Assembly: GCA_002336845.1 (NCBI GenBank)
Contig: DDEX01000076.1
Coordinates: 1 to 29,174 of the forward strand
From: Rhodobacteraceae bacterium UBA1943
GTDB taxonomy: Bacteria > Pseudomonadota > Alphaproteobacteria > Rhodobacterales > Rhodobacteraceae
DNA length: 29,174 bases
Direction of reading: 5' to 3'
Each line of letters starts with the position of its first letter. Position 1 is the first letter of the stretch. Under the pieces are notes generated by a model that did no database searches, was not told the origin of the DNA, and worked only from the letters and a program-made list of their open reading frames with translations. A program made the translations under genes and the position numbers. Below are positions 7,079-15,793 of this stretch, one piece after another.

Positions 7079-7822
7079 TTAGCCCGCCCGTTCATCCGCC
7101 ACGATCTGCTGCATCGCATCCAGCGGCAGATAGCCGCGCAGCACCTGATCACCAACGATGAAGGTCGGCGTGCCAGAGATTTGCAGCTTGTCGGCCATGG
7201 CGTGATTGGCCTTGATGATATCTGTCACCTCATCCGAAGCCATCTTTTCAAAGATCGGCGCCGCTTCCAGTCCCAGATCGGCGGCCAGCTTTTCCAGATT
7301 GGCCTTGTCGGGCTGGCCGCGCAGGGTGATCAGCGCGTCATGCGCCTTGCGGTAAGCCTCATCGCCATGCAACTGGCGCACCGCGATGGCAAAGCGGGAA
7401 GAGATCACCGAATCTTCGCCCAGAATCGGGAACTCTTTGACAACAAAGCGAATGTTGCCATCGGTCTTGACCAGTTGCTCGACCTCGTCAAAGGCCTTGC
7501 GGCAGTAGCCGCAGCGATAGTCCATGAACTCGACCACGGTAATGTCGCCGTTCGGGTTGCCGCCCGACCAACTGTTGGCATCCTCCAGCAGCGCGGCCTT
7601 GTTTTCGGCCACGATTGTCTTGTCTGCACTGGCCTGCTGGGCGTCGCGCTGGGCCTGCAAGGCATCCATCGCCTCAACCAGCACCTCGGGATGGGCGAGC
7701 AGATAGGCGCGCACTTCTTTCTGGAAGGCGGCGCGCTCGGCGTCGGTCATATCCTCCAGCCCCCCGGCCAGCGCGGTGGTCGCGGTCAGGCAAAGGGCAA
7801 GGGCGGCAAGGGAACGGCGCAT
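7079..7822 (-). CDS. DsbA-family (ScsC-like) periplasmic thiol oxidoreductase
   Basis: This 247-residue protein has a signal peptide (residues 1-19, ending TALA) and an N-terminal helical part (about 20-85) like the ScsC oligomerisation segment. A thioredoxin-fold DsbA domain follows, with the active site Cys104-Gly-Tyr-Cys107 (FMDYRCGYCRKAF). The cis-proline loop appears as GTPTFIVGD and the C-terminal helix as GYLPLDAMQQIV. It should form, shuffle or reduce disulfides in periplasmic proteins. The ATG at 7822 is preferred over 7834 because GAGG lies six bases before it. It is divergent from the aminotransferase gene over 78 bases. Whether it acts as oxidase or isomerase is not decided by sequence. 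Confidence 0.92.
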   Translation of the reverse strand: MRRSLAALALCLTATTALAGGLEDMTDAERAAFQKEVRAYLLAHPEVLVEAMDALQAQRDAQQASADKTIVAENKAALLEDANSWSGGNPNGDITVVEFMDYRCGYCRKAFDEVEQLVKTDGNIRFVVKEFPILGEDSVISSRFAIAVRQLHGDEAYRKAHDALITLRGQPDKANLEKLAADLGLEAAPIFEKMASDEVTDIIKANHAMADKLQISGTPTFIVGDQVLRGYLPLDAMQQIVADERAG

Positions 7823-7900
7823 CGGAAACCTCATCTCGGGCGCGGGCTTGACCTTCCGGCCGCGCGGGGGAACATGGTGCCAGACCTTAAGGGCGGGCAG

Positions 7901-9046
7901 ATGCGAAGATCAAGGCGGGGCGACGTCGATCCCTTTATCGTGATGGACGTGATGGAAGAGGCACGGCGGCTGGAGGCAGCGGGCCGTCATATCATCCATA
8001 TGGAGGTGGGGCAGCCCGGCACGGCCGCCCCCTTGGGCGCCCGTCAGGCCATGGCGCGGGCGCTGGAACAGCCGCTGGGTTATACCGTGGCGCTGGGCCT
8101 GCCGGAATTGCGCGCAGGCATCGCCCGGCTATACCACCGCTGGTACGGGGTTGATCTGAACCCCGACCGAGTGGTGGTGACGCCGGGGTCGTCAGGGGCC
8201 TTCATCCTGGCCTTTTCGGCGTTGTTCGATGCGGGCGACCGGGTGGCCTTGGCCGAACCGGGCTATCCCAGCTATCGCCAGATCCTGCGCGCGATGAGCC
8301 TGACCCCGGTCGGTATTCCGGCCGCGCTGGAAAACCGCCTTCAGCCGGTTCCGGCCGATCTGGCAGGTGTGGATATGCAGGGGCTGATCGTCGCCTCGCC
8401 CGGCAACCCTTCGGGCACGATGCTGGGGCATGGTCCCTTGAAGGCGCTGATCGACCATTGCGCGGGGCGCGGAGTTTCCTTTGTCTCGGATGAAATCTAT
8501 CACGGCCTGCACTATGGCGACCGCGCGGTTTCGGCGCTGGAGATCACCGACGACGCCTATGTGATCAACAGTTTTTCCAAGTATTTCAGCATGACAGGCT
8601 GGCGTATCGGCTGGATGGTGGTGCCCGAGACCCACATCCGCACGGTCGAGCGGCTGGCGCAGAACCTGTTCATCTGCCCGCCCCATGCCAGCCAGGTCGC
8701 GGCCCTTGCCGCGCTGGATTGCATCGACGAGCTGGAGGCCAATCGCGCCACCTATGCCGAAAACCGCCGCCTGATGCTGGAGGGGCTGCCCAAGGCGGGC
8801 TTTGACAAGATCGCACCGCCGGACGGGGCGTTCTATATCTATGCCGATGTGTCGGATCTGACGGGGGACAGTCTGGCACTGTCGCGCGAAATCCTGCACG
8901 GGGCGGGGGTGGCGGTGACGCCGGGGCTGGATTTCGACCCGGCGCGCGGGGCGAAGACGCTGCGGTTTTCCTATGCCCGCGCCACGGCAGACATTGCCGA
9001 GGGGCTGGCGCGTCTGCAGGGCTTCATGGCGCAGCGCGGGCGATAG
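7901..9046 (+). CDS. Class I/II PLP-dependent aminotransferase
   Basis: This 381-residue enzyme belongs to the aspartate/alanine aminotransferase fold (type I). Marks are GQPGTAAP (37-44), the LGYTVALG stretch (59-66), the PLP-phosphate loop PGSSGAF (95-101), the Asn of SPGNPSG (166-172), SDEIYHGL (196-203) and the PLP lysine Lys227 in NSFSKYFSMTGWRIGW, with substrate-binding Arg235. It transfers amino groups between an amino acid and a 2-oxo acid; the substrate is undetermined. The frame is open far upstream, antisense to the DsbA-like gene, so start choice matters. ATG 7901 is preferred because homologous proteins begin with a similar R-x-S-x-R-G-D-V-D-P-F segment. ATG 7874 is possible. Confidence 0.92.
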   Translation: MRRSRRGDVDPFIVMDVMEEARRLEAAGRHIIHMEVGQPGTAAPLGARQAMARALEQPLGYTVALGLPELRAGIARLYHRWYGVDLNPDRVVVTPGSSGAFILAFSALFDAGDRVALAEPGYPSYRQILRAMSLTPVGIPAALENRLQPVPADLAGVDMQGLIVASPGNPSGTMLGHGPLKALIDHCAGRGVSFVSDEIYHGLHYGDRAVSALEITDDAYVINSFSKYFSMTGWRIGWMVVPETHIRTVERLAQNLFICPPHASQVAALAALDCIDELEANRATYAENRRLMLEGLPKAGFDKIAPPDGAFYIYADVSDLTGDSLALSREILHGAGVAVTPGLDFDPARGAKTLRFSYARATADIAEGLARLQGFMAQRGR

Positions 9047-9079
9047 GGCGGTGCTGCGGGCAGGAATGGTTGGGAACGG

Positions 9080-10279
9080 ATGATCGTGCGGGCATTCTTT
9101 GGCGGGCTGGCGGCGCTGTGGCTGGCCCTTTGGCCATGCGGGGCGCAGGACCTGTCGGCCTTGGCGCGGTTCGAGGCCAAGGCCTCGGCCATTCAGGGCG
9201 ATGGCGCGGCGCTGCAGCTTGATCTGAACCTGTCGCAGCCCGTGCCGTGGCGGGTGCGGGTCAAGGATGATCCGCCGCGCCTGCTGCTTGACATGCGCGA
9301 GGTGGATTGGTCGGGCATCGACGCCCTGCCATTGCCAAAGGGCGCCGTGTTGCGCGCCGGAATGTTTCGCCCGGGCTGGTCGCGGCTTGTGCTGGAGCTG
9401 CCCGGCCCGATGCTGGTGGCCACAGCCGGAATGGAAACCGCCAGCGGCACGCATCTGCATGTGCGCCTCTCGGCGGCCTCTGCCGCCGATTTCGCCGCGA
9501 AGGCGGCAGAGCCGGAGCCGCCCGAATGGGCGCTGCCCCGCGCCGCCGATCTGCCACCGCCGCCCCGGCGCGGCTCTGGCCCGCTGGTCGTGGTGCTGGA
9601 CCCCGGCCATGGCGGCATCGATCCGGGTGCGGAGCGCGATGGCGAGCTGGAAAAGAACCTGGTGCTGACCTTCGCGCGAGAGTTGAAGGAACTGTTGCTG
9701 CGCGACGGCCGCTTCAGCGTGGTGATGACGCGCGAAGACGACAGTTTCGTGCCGCTGGAGACGCGAATCTCGACCGCCCGCCGCGCCGGTGCAGGGGTGT
9801 TCATCGCCCTTCACGCCGATGCCATCGCCGAGGGCGAGGCAGTGGGCGCCACCGTCTATACCCTGTCCGAGGATGCGACGGACGAGGCGTCGGCCACCCT
9901 GGCCGAGCGGCATGACCGCGACGACCTTCTGGCCGGGGTCGATCTGTCGGATCAGGATGATGTGGTCGCACAGGTGCTGATGGACATGGCGCGGACCGAG
10001 ACCACGCCGCGCACCCAGCGCCTGGCCGACCAGTTGGTGACCGCGATGCAGAAGGGCGATATCCGGATGCACCGCCATCCGCACCAGGAGGCGGGTTTTT
10101 CGGTGCTGAAATCGCCCGACATCCCCTCGGTCCTGCTTGAGCTGGGGTTCCTGTCCTCGGCCCGCGACCTGAAACGCCTGACGGACCCGGAATGGCGCGC
10201 CCGGATGGCGGGGGCGGTGCGCGATGCGCTGGTGGCCTGGACAGCCGAGGATGCCGCCATTCAGGCAAAGGCCCCATGA
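9080..10279 (+). CDS. N-acetylmuramoyl-L-alanine amidase (AmiC-like)
   Basis: This 399-residue periplasmic zinc amidase cuts the bond between N-acetylmuramic acid and the stem peptide during cell separation. There is a signal peptide (1-22), then an AMIN-like beta domain (about 25-130) that would target septal wall, a proline-rich linker (144-166) and the Amidase_3 catalytic domain (168-388). Zinc ligands His177 (DPGHGG), Glu191 (ELEKN) and His245 (ALHAD) are visible, and catalytic Glu354 lies in LELGFLSS. A long insert around 260-310 matches the regulatory helix region of AmiB/AmiC-type amidases, which EnvC/NlpD-type activators displace. It lies 33 bases after the aminotransferase gene and before PBP1A. 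Confidence 0.94.
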   Translation: MIVRAFFGGLAALWLALWPCGAQDLSALARFEAKASAIQGDGAALQLDLNLSQPVPWRVRVKDDPPRLLLDMREVDWSGIDALPLPKGAVLRAGMFRPGWSRLVLELPGPMLVATAGMETASGTHLHVRLSAASAADFAAKAAEPEPPEWALPRAADLPPPPRRGSGPLVVVLDPGHGGIDPGAERDGELEKNLVLTFARELKELLLRDGRFSVVMTREDDSFVPLETRISTARRAGAGVFIALHADAIAEGEAVGATVYTLSEDATDEASATLAERHDRDDLLAGVDLSDQDDVVAQVLMDMARTETTPRTQRLADQLVTAMQKGDIRMHRHPHQEAGFSVLKSPDIPSVLLELGFLSSARDLKRLTDPEWRARMAGAVRDALVAWTAEDAAIQAKAP

Positions 10280-10321
10280 CCTGCCCGCGCGACGAAAACA
10301 CGCCCATCTCAACCCCGTGCT

Positions 10322-10359
10322 TTGACCTTGGGCCGCGTGGCGTATAAGAGGGCCACGCG
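10322..10359 (+). promoter_or_regulatory. Putative mrcA promoter inside an inverted repeat
   Basis: TTGACC (10322-10327) with a 17-base spacer to TAAGAG (10345-10350) looks like a sigma-70 promoter; TATAAG at 10343 with a 15-base spacer is the alternative reading. The -10 region is enclosed by an eight-base inverted repeat, CGCGTGGC (10334-10341) and GCCACGCG (10352-10359). The repeat could be an operator or form a hairpin at the 5' end of the transcript. Confidence 0.5.
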
Positions 10360-10380
10360 CAAAGCCAAAGGGGCGGCAGG

Positions 10381-12915
10381 GTGGTCAGGTTCGTCGGGTC
10401 CTTCTTCGGGGCCATCTTCACGTTGGTAACGCTGGGCCTGCTGTTCGGGGCGCTGGCGGTGGGCGGCATTTTCTATATGTATTCCGCCGACTTGCCCAGC
10501 CACGAAAGCCTGGCCCGCTATACCCCGCCCACGATCAGCCGCATCTACAACGCCGATGGCCGCATCATCGACGAATTCGCGCAGGAACGCCGCCTGTTCG
10601 TGCCGATCGAGGATATTCCCGATCTGGTGAAAGACGCCTTCATCTCGGCCGAGGACAAGCATTTCTATACCCACAAGGGCTATGACGTCGGCGGCATGGC
10701 GGCGGCCTTCCGCGATGCGCTGCTGAGCCGGGGCAAGAACGTGCGCGGCGCCTCGACCATCACGCAGCAGGTGATGAAGAACTTCCTGTTGGATGGCAGC
10801 CGCAGCATCGAACGCAAGATCAAGGAAATCATCCTCGCCAGCCGGCTGGAGGAAACCCTGTCCAAGGACAAGATCCTTGAACTTTATCTGAACGAGATTT
10901 TCCTGGGCCAGAACAGCTATGGCGTCGCCGCCGCCGCCCAGACCTATTTCAACAAGACGCTGGACCAACTGACCCCGGCCGAGGCGGCGACGCTGGCCTC
11001 GCTGCCCAAGGCCCCGTCCGATTTTCACCCGGTGCGCAACAAGGACCGGCTGATTGAGCGGCGGAACTATGTCCTCGATCAGATGGCGCAGAATGGCTAC
11101 CTCGACCCCGCCGTGGCCAAGGCGGCCGAGGCCGAAGACCTGAAAACCGTGCAAAGCGGCGACATTCCCGCCTATCGCACCGCCCTGCCGCCGCGCGACT
11201 ATTTCACCGACGAGATTCGCCGCCAGCTTTCGGGCAGCTTCGGCGAGCAGGAGTTCTTTGGCGGCGGCCTGTCGATCCGCGCCACGATGGACCCCAAGCT
11301 GCAAGAGATCGCCGCCCGCGCCATGCGCCGGGGGCTGGAAACGTTCGACCGCGGGCAGGGCGTCTGGCGCGGTACGGGCAAGGTGCTGAAACCCGAAGAC
11401 CTGAAGGATTGGCGCACGGCCCTGGCCGCCGTGCCGGACCTGCCGCGCGACGTGGAGGGCTGGAAAGCCGCCGTCGTGCTGGAACTGGGCGACGATACCG
11501 CCACCGTCGGCATTGAGGGCGAGGACCAGCCCGGCGCCATCCCGGCCAATGACGTGACCTGGGCGCGCAAGAAGCTGGCCGATGGCAGCCTTGCCAAGAA
11601 GGCAAGGGTGCCCGCCGATCTGGTCGATGTCGGCGATGTCGTGATGGTGCGGCAGGTGACCGATGACAAGACCGGCGAGTTCCTGCGCTGGTCCCTGCGC
11701 CAGGTACCAGAGGTGCAGGGCGGTTTCATGGCGATGGACGTGAACACCGGGCGCGTTCTGGCCATTCAGGGCGGGTTCTCGTATCAGGCCTCGGTGTTTA
11801 ACCGTGCCACGCAGGCGCAGCGCCAGCCGGGGTCTTCCTTCAAGCCCTTCGTTTATGCCGCCGCGCTGGATTCGGGCTTTACCCCCGCCACGATTATCGT
11901 GGATGCCCCGATCGAGATTGAAACGCCGCAGGGCCTGTGGACGCCCAAGAACGCCTCGAACAAATATTACGGCCCGACGCCGATGCGCACGGGGATCGAG
12001 CAGAGCCGCAACCTGATGACGATCCGTATCGCGCAGGAAATCGGCATGGATACGGTGGCGGGCTATGCCGAGCGGTTCGGGGTTTATGACCGGCTGCAAC
12101 CCCTGCTGGCCAACAGCCTTGGTGCGCAGGAAACCACCTTGTTCAAGATGGTCGCCGCCTATGCCATGTTCGCCAACGGTGGCGAACGGGTGGAGCCGAC
12201 GCTGGTTGACCGCGTGCAGGACCGCTTTGGCCATACCGTTTACCGCCACGACAAGCGGCAATGCGAGGATTGCGCCGCCGATACCCTGCCTGCGGGCAAG
12301 GAAGTAACCATCGACAGCAACCGCGAACGGGTGATGGACGCCATCACCGCCTATCAGTTGACCTCGATGATGCAGGGCGTGATCCTGCGCGGCTCTGGCT
12401 CTGGCGTGCATCTGCCGGTGCCGGTGGCGGGCAAGACCGGCACCACGAACGACGCCAAGGACGTGTGGTTCATCGGCTTCACTTCAAACCTCGTCGCCGG
12501 GTGCTACATGGGCTATGACCAGCCGCGCACGCTGGGTCCGGGGGCCTTTGGCGGCACGCTTTGCGTTCCGATCTTTCAGGAATTCATGAAAGAGGCGATC
12601 AAGACCTATGGCGGCACCGACTTCAAGGTTCCCCCCGGCGGCTATTTCCAGAAGATCGACCGCTTTTCCGGTGCCAAGCTGCCCGCCGATGCCAGCGGCC
12701 CGAACGTGATTGCCGAATATTTCCGCGAGGGCGAAGAGGTGCTTTACGGCCTTGATGCGCTGGTGGACGGCGGCTTTACCATGGGTGCCAACCTGCCACT
12801 GTTCTCGCCCGGAGAGTCGGATCAGGGCGATACGGTGACCACCTCGGACGGATCGGTGAAATCGGTGCCGAAAAAGGCCGATTTCGGCACGCTCAGTTCC
12901 GGCGGGCTGTATTAG
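10381..12915 (+). CDS. mrcA: Penicillin-binding protein 1A (bifunctional)
   Basis: This 844-residue class A PBP both polymerises glycan strands and cross-links peptides. There is a cytoplasmic stub, one transmembrane helix (about 9-32) and a GT51 glycosyltransferase domain (about 55-235) with catalytic Glu91 in SAEDKHFYTHKGYD. RGASTITQQVMKN and the LNEIFLGQNSYGVAAA stretch follow. An OB-like insert (about 320-440) resembles PBP1A proteins. The transpeptidase domain has nucleophile Ser485 (SSFK, Lys488), the SRN motif (IEQSRNLM) and Lys685-Thr-Gly. The start is GTG at 10381, preceded by a G-rich site. Its own promoter seems to lie at 10322-10350, separate from the amidase gene. Confidence 0.96.
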   Translation: MVRFVGSFFGAIFTLVTLGLLFGALAVGGIFYMYSADLPSHESLARYTPPTISRIYNADGRIIDEFAQERRLFVPIEDIPDLVKDAFISAEDKHFYTHKGYDVGGMAAAFRDALLSRGKNVRGASTITQQVMKNFLLDGSRSIERKIKEIILASRLEETLSKDKILELYLNEIFLGQNSYGVAAAAQTYFNKTLDQLTPAEAATLASLPKAPSDFHPVRNKDRLIERRNYVLDQMAQNGYLDPAVAKAAEAEDLKTVQSGDIPAYRTALPPRDYFTDEIRRQLSGSFGEQEFFGGGLSIRATMDPKLQEIAARAMRRGLETFDRGQGVWRGTGKVLKPEDLKDWRTALAAVPDLPRDVEGWKAAVVLELGDDTATVGIEGEDQPGAIPANDVTWARKKLADGSLAKKARVPADLVDVGDVVMVRQVTDDKTGEFLRWSLRQVPEVQGGFMAMDVNTGRVLAIQGGFSYQASVFNRATQAQRQPGSSFKPFVYAAALDSGFTPATIIVDAPIEIETPQGLWTPKNASNKYYGPTPMRTGIEQSRNLMTIRIAQEIGMDTVAGYAERFGVYDRLQPLLANSLGAQETTLFKMVAAYAMFANGGERVEPTLVDRVQDRFGHTVYRHDKRQCEDCAADTLPAGKEVTIDSNRERVMDAITAYQLTSMMQGVILRGSGSGVHLPVPVAGKTGTTNDAKDVWFIGFTSNLVAGCYMGYDQPRTLGPGAFGGTLCVPIFQEFMKEAIKTYGGTDFKVPPGGYFQKIDRFSGAKLPADASGPNVIAEYFREGEEVLYGLDALVDGGFTMGANLPLFSPGESDQGDTVTTSDGSVKSVPKKADFGTLSSGGLY

Positions 12916-12943
12916 CGCGGTCAAGTTCCCTTGAAGGAATTTG

Positions 12944-12965
12944 CAAGTCTTTTCGAAAAGACTTG
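12944..12965. terminator. Perfect 22-base palindrome after mrcA
   Basis: The half-site CAAGTCTTTTC is followed immediately by its reverse complement, with no loop; A/T runs lie inside the arms. A transcript could fold with the CUUUUCGAAAAG centre as hairpin plus UUCG tetraloop (stem about 9 bp). No T run follows. It lies 29 bases after the mrcA stop and before prfB, so terminator or protein-binding site are both possible. Confidence 0.5.
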
Positions 12966-13048
12966 TGTCCTGCCATCCCGACCGCGCGCCGCTTGCCGTT
13001 TGGGCTGGCACGCGCTATCACCCCCGCCGACCAGACGAGGATACCCCG

Positions 13049-14173
13049 ATGCGCGCCGAAACCCAGAACAACGTCGCCGAGATTGAAAAGACTCTGGCGC
13101 TTCTGGCGCAGCGGATGGATTGGGAAACCGCCCCCCACCGGCTGGAGGAATTCGACGCGCTGATCGAGGCGCCCGACCTGTGGAACGATCCGGCCAAGGC
13201 GCAAAAGCTGATGAAAGAGCGTCAGGGCCTGATCGACGCGGTGGGCACCTACAGACGCCTCAGCCAGTCGCTGAAGGACAATGTCGAGCTGATCGAACTG
13301 GGCGAGATGGAGGGCGACGAGGAAATCGTCGCCGAGGCCGAAACCGCCTTGCGCGCATTGGTCGAGGAATCGGCGCAAAAGCGGCTGGAAGCCTTGCTGG
13401 ACGGCGAGGCTGACGCCAACGACACGTTCCTTGAAATCAACGCAGGCGCCGGTGGCACCGAAAGCCAGGACTGGGCCGAGATGCTGGCCCGCATGTTCAC
13501 GCGCTGGGCCGAGCGCAAGGGCTATACGGTCGAGATGCTGTCCGAAACGCCGGGTGAAGAGGCGGGCATCAAATCGGTGGCCTACAAGATTTCCGGCCAC
13601 AATGCCTATGGCTGGCTGAAGTCGGAATCCGGTGTGCATCGCCTGGTCCGCATTTCCCCCTTTGGTTCGGGCGACAAGCGGCAGACCTCTTTCGCATCCG
13701 TCTGGGTTTATCCGGTGGTCGATGACAATATCGAGATTGAGGTCTTGGACAAGGACATCCGCATCGACACCTTCCGGTCGTCGGGCGCGGGCGGGCAGCA
13801 CGTCAACAAGACCGACTCGGCGGTGCGGATCACCCACTTCCCGACCAATATTGTCGTGACCTCCAGCTTGAAATCGCAGCACCAGAACCGCGAGATTGCG
13901 ATGAACGCCCTGAAGGCGCGGCTGTACCAGATGGAGCTGGACAAGCGCAACGCCGCGGTGAACGAAGCGCATGAAAGCAAGGGCGATGCGGGGTGGGGCA
14001 ACCAGATCCGCAGCTATGTCTTGCAGCCCTACCAGATGGTCAAGGATCTGCGCACCAACCACGAAACCAGCGATACCCAAGGCGTGCTGGACGGTGATCT
14101 GGATGCCTTCATGGCCGCGACGCTGGCAATGGACGTGGCGGGCAAATCCCGCGCCGACGCCAATGCCGACTAG
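13049..14173 (+). CDS. prfB: Peptide chain release factor 2
   Basis: This 374-residue release factor reads UGA and UAA stop codons and triggers peptide release at the ribosome. The stop-codon recognition tripeptide Ser-Pro-Phe is present in RISPFGSGDKRQTSF, and the catalytic GGQ motif lies in SSGAGGQHVNKTDSAVR. The N-terminal domain is intact (LEEFDALIEAPDLWNDP). GAGG at 13037-13040 supports the ATG at 13049. The reading frame is continuous, with no in-frame TGA near codon 26, so the autoregulatory +1 frameshift used by E. coli and many bacteria is absent. The gene converges with the RarD-type gene, with only three bases between the stop codons. Confidence 0.98.
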   Translation: MRAETQNNVAEIEKTLALLAQRMDWETAPHRLEEFDALIEAPDLWNDPAKAQKLMKERQGLIDAVGTYRRLSQSLKDNVELIELGEMEGDEEIVAEAETALRALVEESAQKRLEALLDGEADANDTFLEINAGAGGTESQDWAEMLARMFTRWAERKGYTVEMLSETPGEEAGIKSVAYKISGHNAYGWLKSESGVHRLVRISPFGSGDKRQTSFASVWVYPVVDDNIEIEVLDKDIRIDTFRSSGAGGQHVNKTDSAVRITHFPTNIVVTSSLKSQHQNREIAMNALKARLYQMELDKRNAAVNEAHESKGDAGWGNQIRSYVLQPYQMVKDLRTNHETSDTQGVLDGDLDAFMAATLAMDVAGKSRADANAD

Positions 14174-14176
14174 GCC

Positions 14177-15082
14177 CTAGCGCCGCGCCCGGCGCAGCAT
14201 GGCCAGCGAATACAATGCCAACGCCGCCCAGATCATCGGAAAGGCGATGGCCTTGGCGCCGTCGAATTCCTCACCAAAGATGAAGACCGCTGTCAGAAAA
14301 ATCAGCGTGGGCGAGACATATTGCATCATCGCAATGGTCGAGAGCCGCAGCAGCTTGGCCCCGTTGGCGTAAAGCATCAGCGGCACCGCCGTGACGATCC
14401 CGCAACCCAACAGCAGCAGCGTGGTGGTCGTGTCGCCGGTCAGGAAATGCGCCCCGCCCCGCGACGCCAGCCACCCGGCATAGGCCAGCGCAAAGGGGGT
14501 CAGGATCATCACCTCCAGCGTGAACCCCTGATTGGGGCCCAGCGGCAACTGCTTTTTCAGGAAGGCATAGGCGGCCCAGGTTGCCGTCAGGCCCAAGGCC
14601 ACCACGGGCAGTCTGCCCGCCTCGACCGTCAGCACGCCAACCGCCAGCCCGGCCAGCGCAATCGCCGCCCATTGCATGGGCGACAGCCGTTCGCGCAGCA
14701 CCACGGCCCCGATCAGCACGCTGACCAGCGGGTTGATGTAATAGCCCAAGGCCGCCTCCAGCGCGTGGCCAGATTGAATCGCCCAGACATAGATTGACCA
14801 GTTGACCGAGATCAGCGCCGCTGTCATCGCCGCCATTCCCAGCAGGCGCGGATTGCGCAGCGCGGCCCAGACCTCGCCTGCGCGGCCCCGAAAGGCCAGC
14901 ACGGCAAGCGCCACCGGCACCGACCAGATGACACGATGCGCCAGCACCTCCAGCGTCGGAACGGCCGCCAGCGCCTTCATGTAAAGCGGCAGGAAGCCCC
15001 ACAGCAGATAGGCGCCCATGGCGTAAAGAAAGCCGGGCAGGGTGTCTCGGTTCTGGTCGGGAAGGGGGGAGGGGCTGCTCAT
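14177..15082 (-). CDS. rarD: RarD/EamA-family membrane transporter
   Basis: This 301-residue inner-membrane protein has about ten hydrophobic segments arranged as two EamA repeats. The start GFLYAMGAYLLWGFLPLYMK and ALGYYINPLVSVLIG, MQYVSPTLIFLTAVFIFGE are typical of the RarD group (drug/metabolite transporter superfamily). RarD is linked to chloramphenicol sensitivity in some bacteria, but its physiological substrate is not settled, so the symbol is by family only. The length fits. The ribosome site is weak. An 11-base palindrome, CTAGGCCCTAG at 14170-14180, spans the two stop codons shared with prfB. Upstream, 168 bases separate it from the NUDIX gene in the same direction. Confidence 0.87.
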   Translation of the reverse strand: MSSPSPLPDQNRDTLPGFLYAMGAYLLWGFLPLYMKALAAVPTLEVLAHRVIWSVPVALAVLAFRGRAGEVWAALRNPRLLGMAAMTAALISVNWSIYVWAIQSGHALEAALGYYINPLVSVLIGAVVLRERLSPMQWAAIALAGLAVGVLTVEAGRLPVVALGLTATWAAYAFLKKQLPLGPNQGFTLEVMILTPFALAYAGWLASRGGAHFLTGDTTTTLLLLGCGIVTAVPLMLYANGAKLLRLSTIAMMQYVSPTLIFLTAVFIFGEEFDGAKAIAFPMIWAALALYSLAMLRRARR

Positions 15083-15250
15083 GCAGGCGGTTTAGCCGCT
15101 TTTTCAGGCAGGTTCCAATTCAATCGCGACGATAAGGGCATCGCGAAAGACGATCCTTCAGGGCGGGGCGGCAAGGATGACCGAGAGTATTGCCAAATCT
15201 GCCAGGACTCGAAAGACGTCGTCGCCCGTTTCAGTTTCGGGGTTTTGGCC

Positions 15251-15793
15251 TCAGGCCGTCAACTCGCCCATCATGACCAGCAGCCCCAGCGCCGCAATCG
15301 TCGCAGCATCGGTGATTTCGCCCGCCGTGATCATCCGGCGCACCTCGGTCCAGGGAAAAGCGGCAGCGGTCAGGTCGCTTTCGGTCGGCTCCAGCGCCGT
15401 CTGGCCCTGCGTCAGGCCGGTTGCCAGAAAGACGTCAAAGCCCTGCGCCGAGACCCCCGGCGCCTGATACAGATGGCCGATATGGCGCAGGTTGCCTGCG
15501 CTCAGCCCGGTCTCCTCGCGCAGTTCGGCGCGGGCTTGCTGTTCCGGCGTGCCATGGCTGACGCCCATCGGCAGCTCCCACAGGCGCCGGCCCACGGGAT
15601 AGCGGAATTGGCTGACAAGAAAGATGCGACCCCGATCATCAAGCGGCACGACAGCCACGAAGTCGGGCTTTTCGATCACGCCATAAATGCCCGTTCCAGC
15701 GTTTGGAAAGCGCACGTCATCTTCGTAAACCGTCATCCAGGGGTTCTGATAGACCGGGCGGCGGGACAGGCGGGTGATACGGTCATCGGTCAT
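15251..15793 (-). CDS. NUDIX hydrolase (ADP-ribose pyrophosphatase-like)
   Basis: This 180-residue protein carries a NUDIX box, MGVSHGTPEQQARAELREETGL; the LREETGL end has the metal-binding glutamates. The Arg normally before the first conserved Glu is Ala here, a common variation. The segments FLVSQFRYPVGRRLWELP before the box and GLSAGNLRHIGHLYQAPG after it resemble the ADP-ribose/nucleotide-sugar pyrophosphatase branch. It would cleave an X-linked nucleoside diphosphate; the substrate is not proven. The ATG at 15793 has AAAAGG upstream. The frame stays open for about 400 bases further, but that part looks non-coding. Probably read separately from the gene downstream. Confidence 0.88.
   Translation of the reverse strand: MTDDRITRLSRRPVYQNPWMTVYEDDVRFPNAGTGIYGVIEKPDFVAVVPLDDRGRIFLVSQFRYPVGRRLWELPMGVSHGTPEQQARAELREETGLSAGNLRHIGHLYQAPGVSAQGFDVFLATGLTQGQTALEPTESDLTAAAFPWTEVRRMITAGEITDAATIAALGLLVMMGELTA

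Noticed and set aside
7181..7900. N-terminal extension of the aminotransferase by 240 residues
   Set aside because: The extension is antisense to the DsbA-like gene and unlike the family; starts at 7901 or 7874 give normal length.
8192..12411. Two long minus-strand open frames (about 700 codons each) across the aminotransferase, amidase and PBP1A genes
   Set aside because: They lie opposite well-supported genes with intact catalytic motifs, and the products are His/Arg/Gln-rich without domains.
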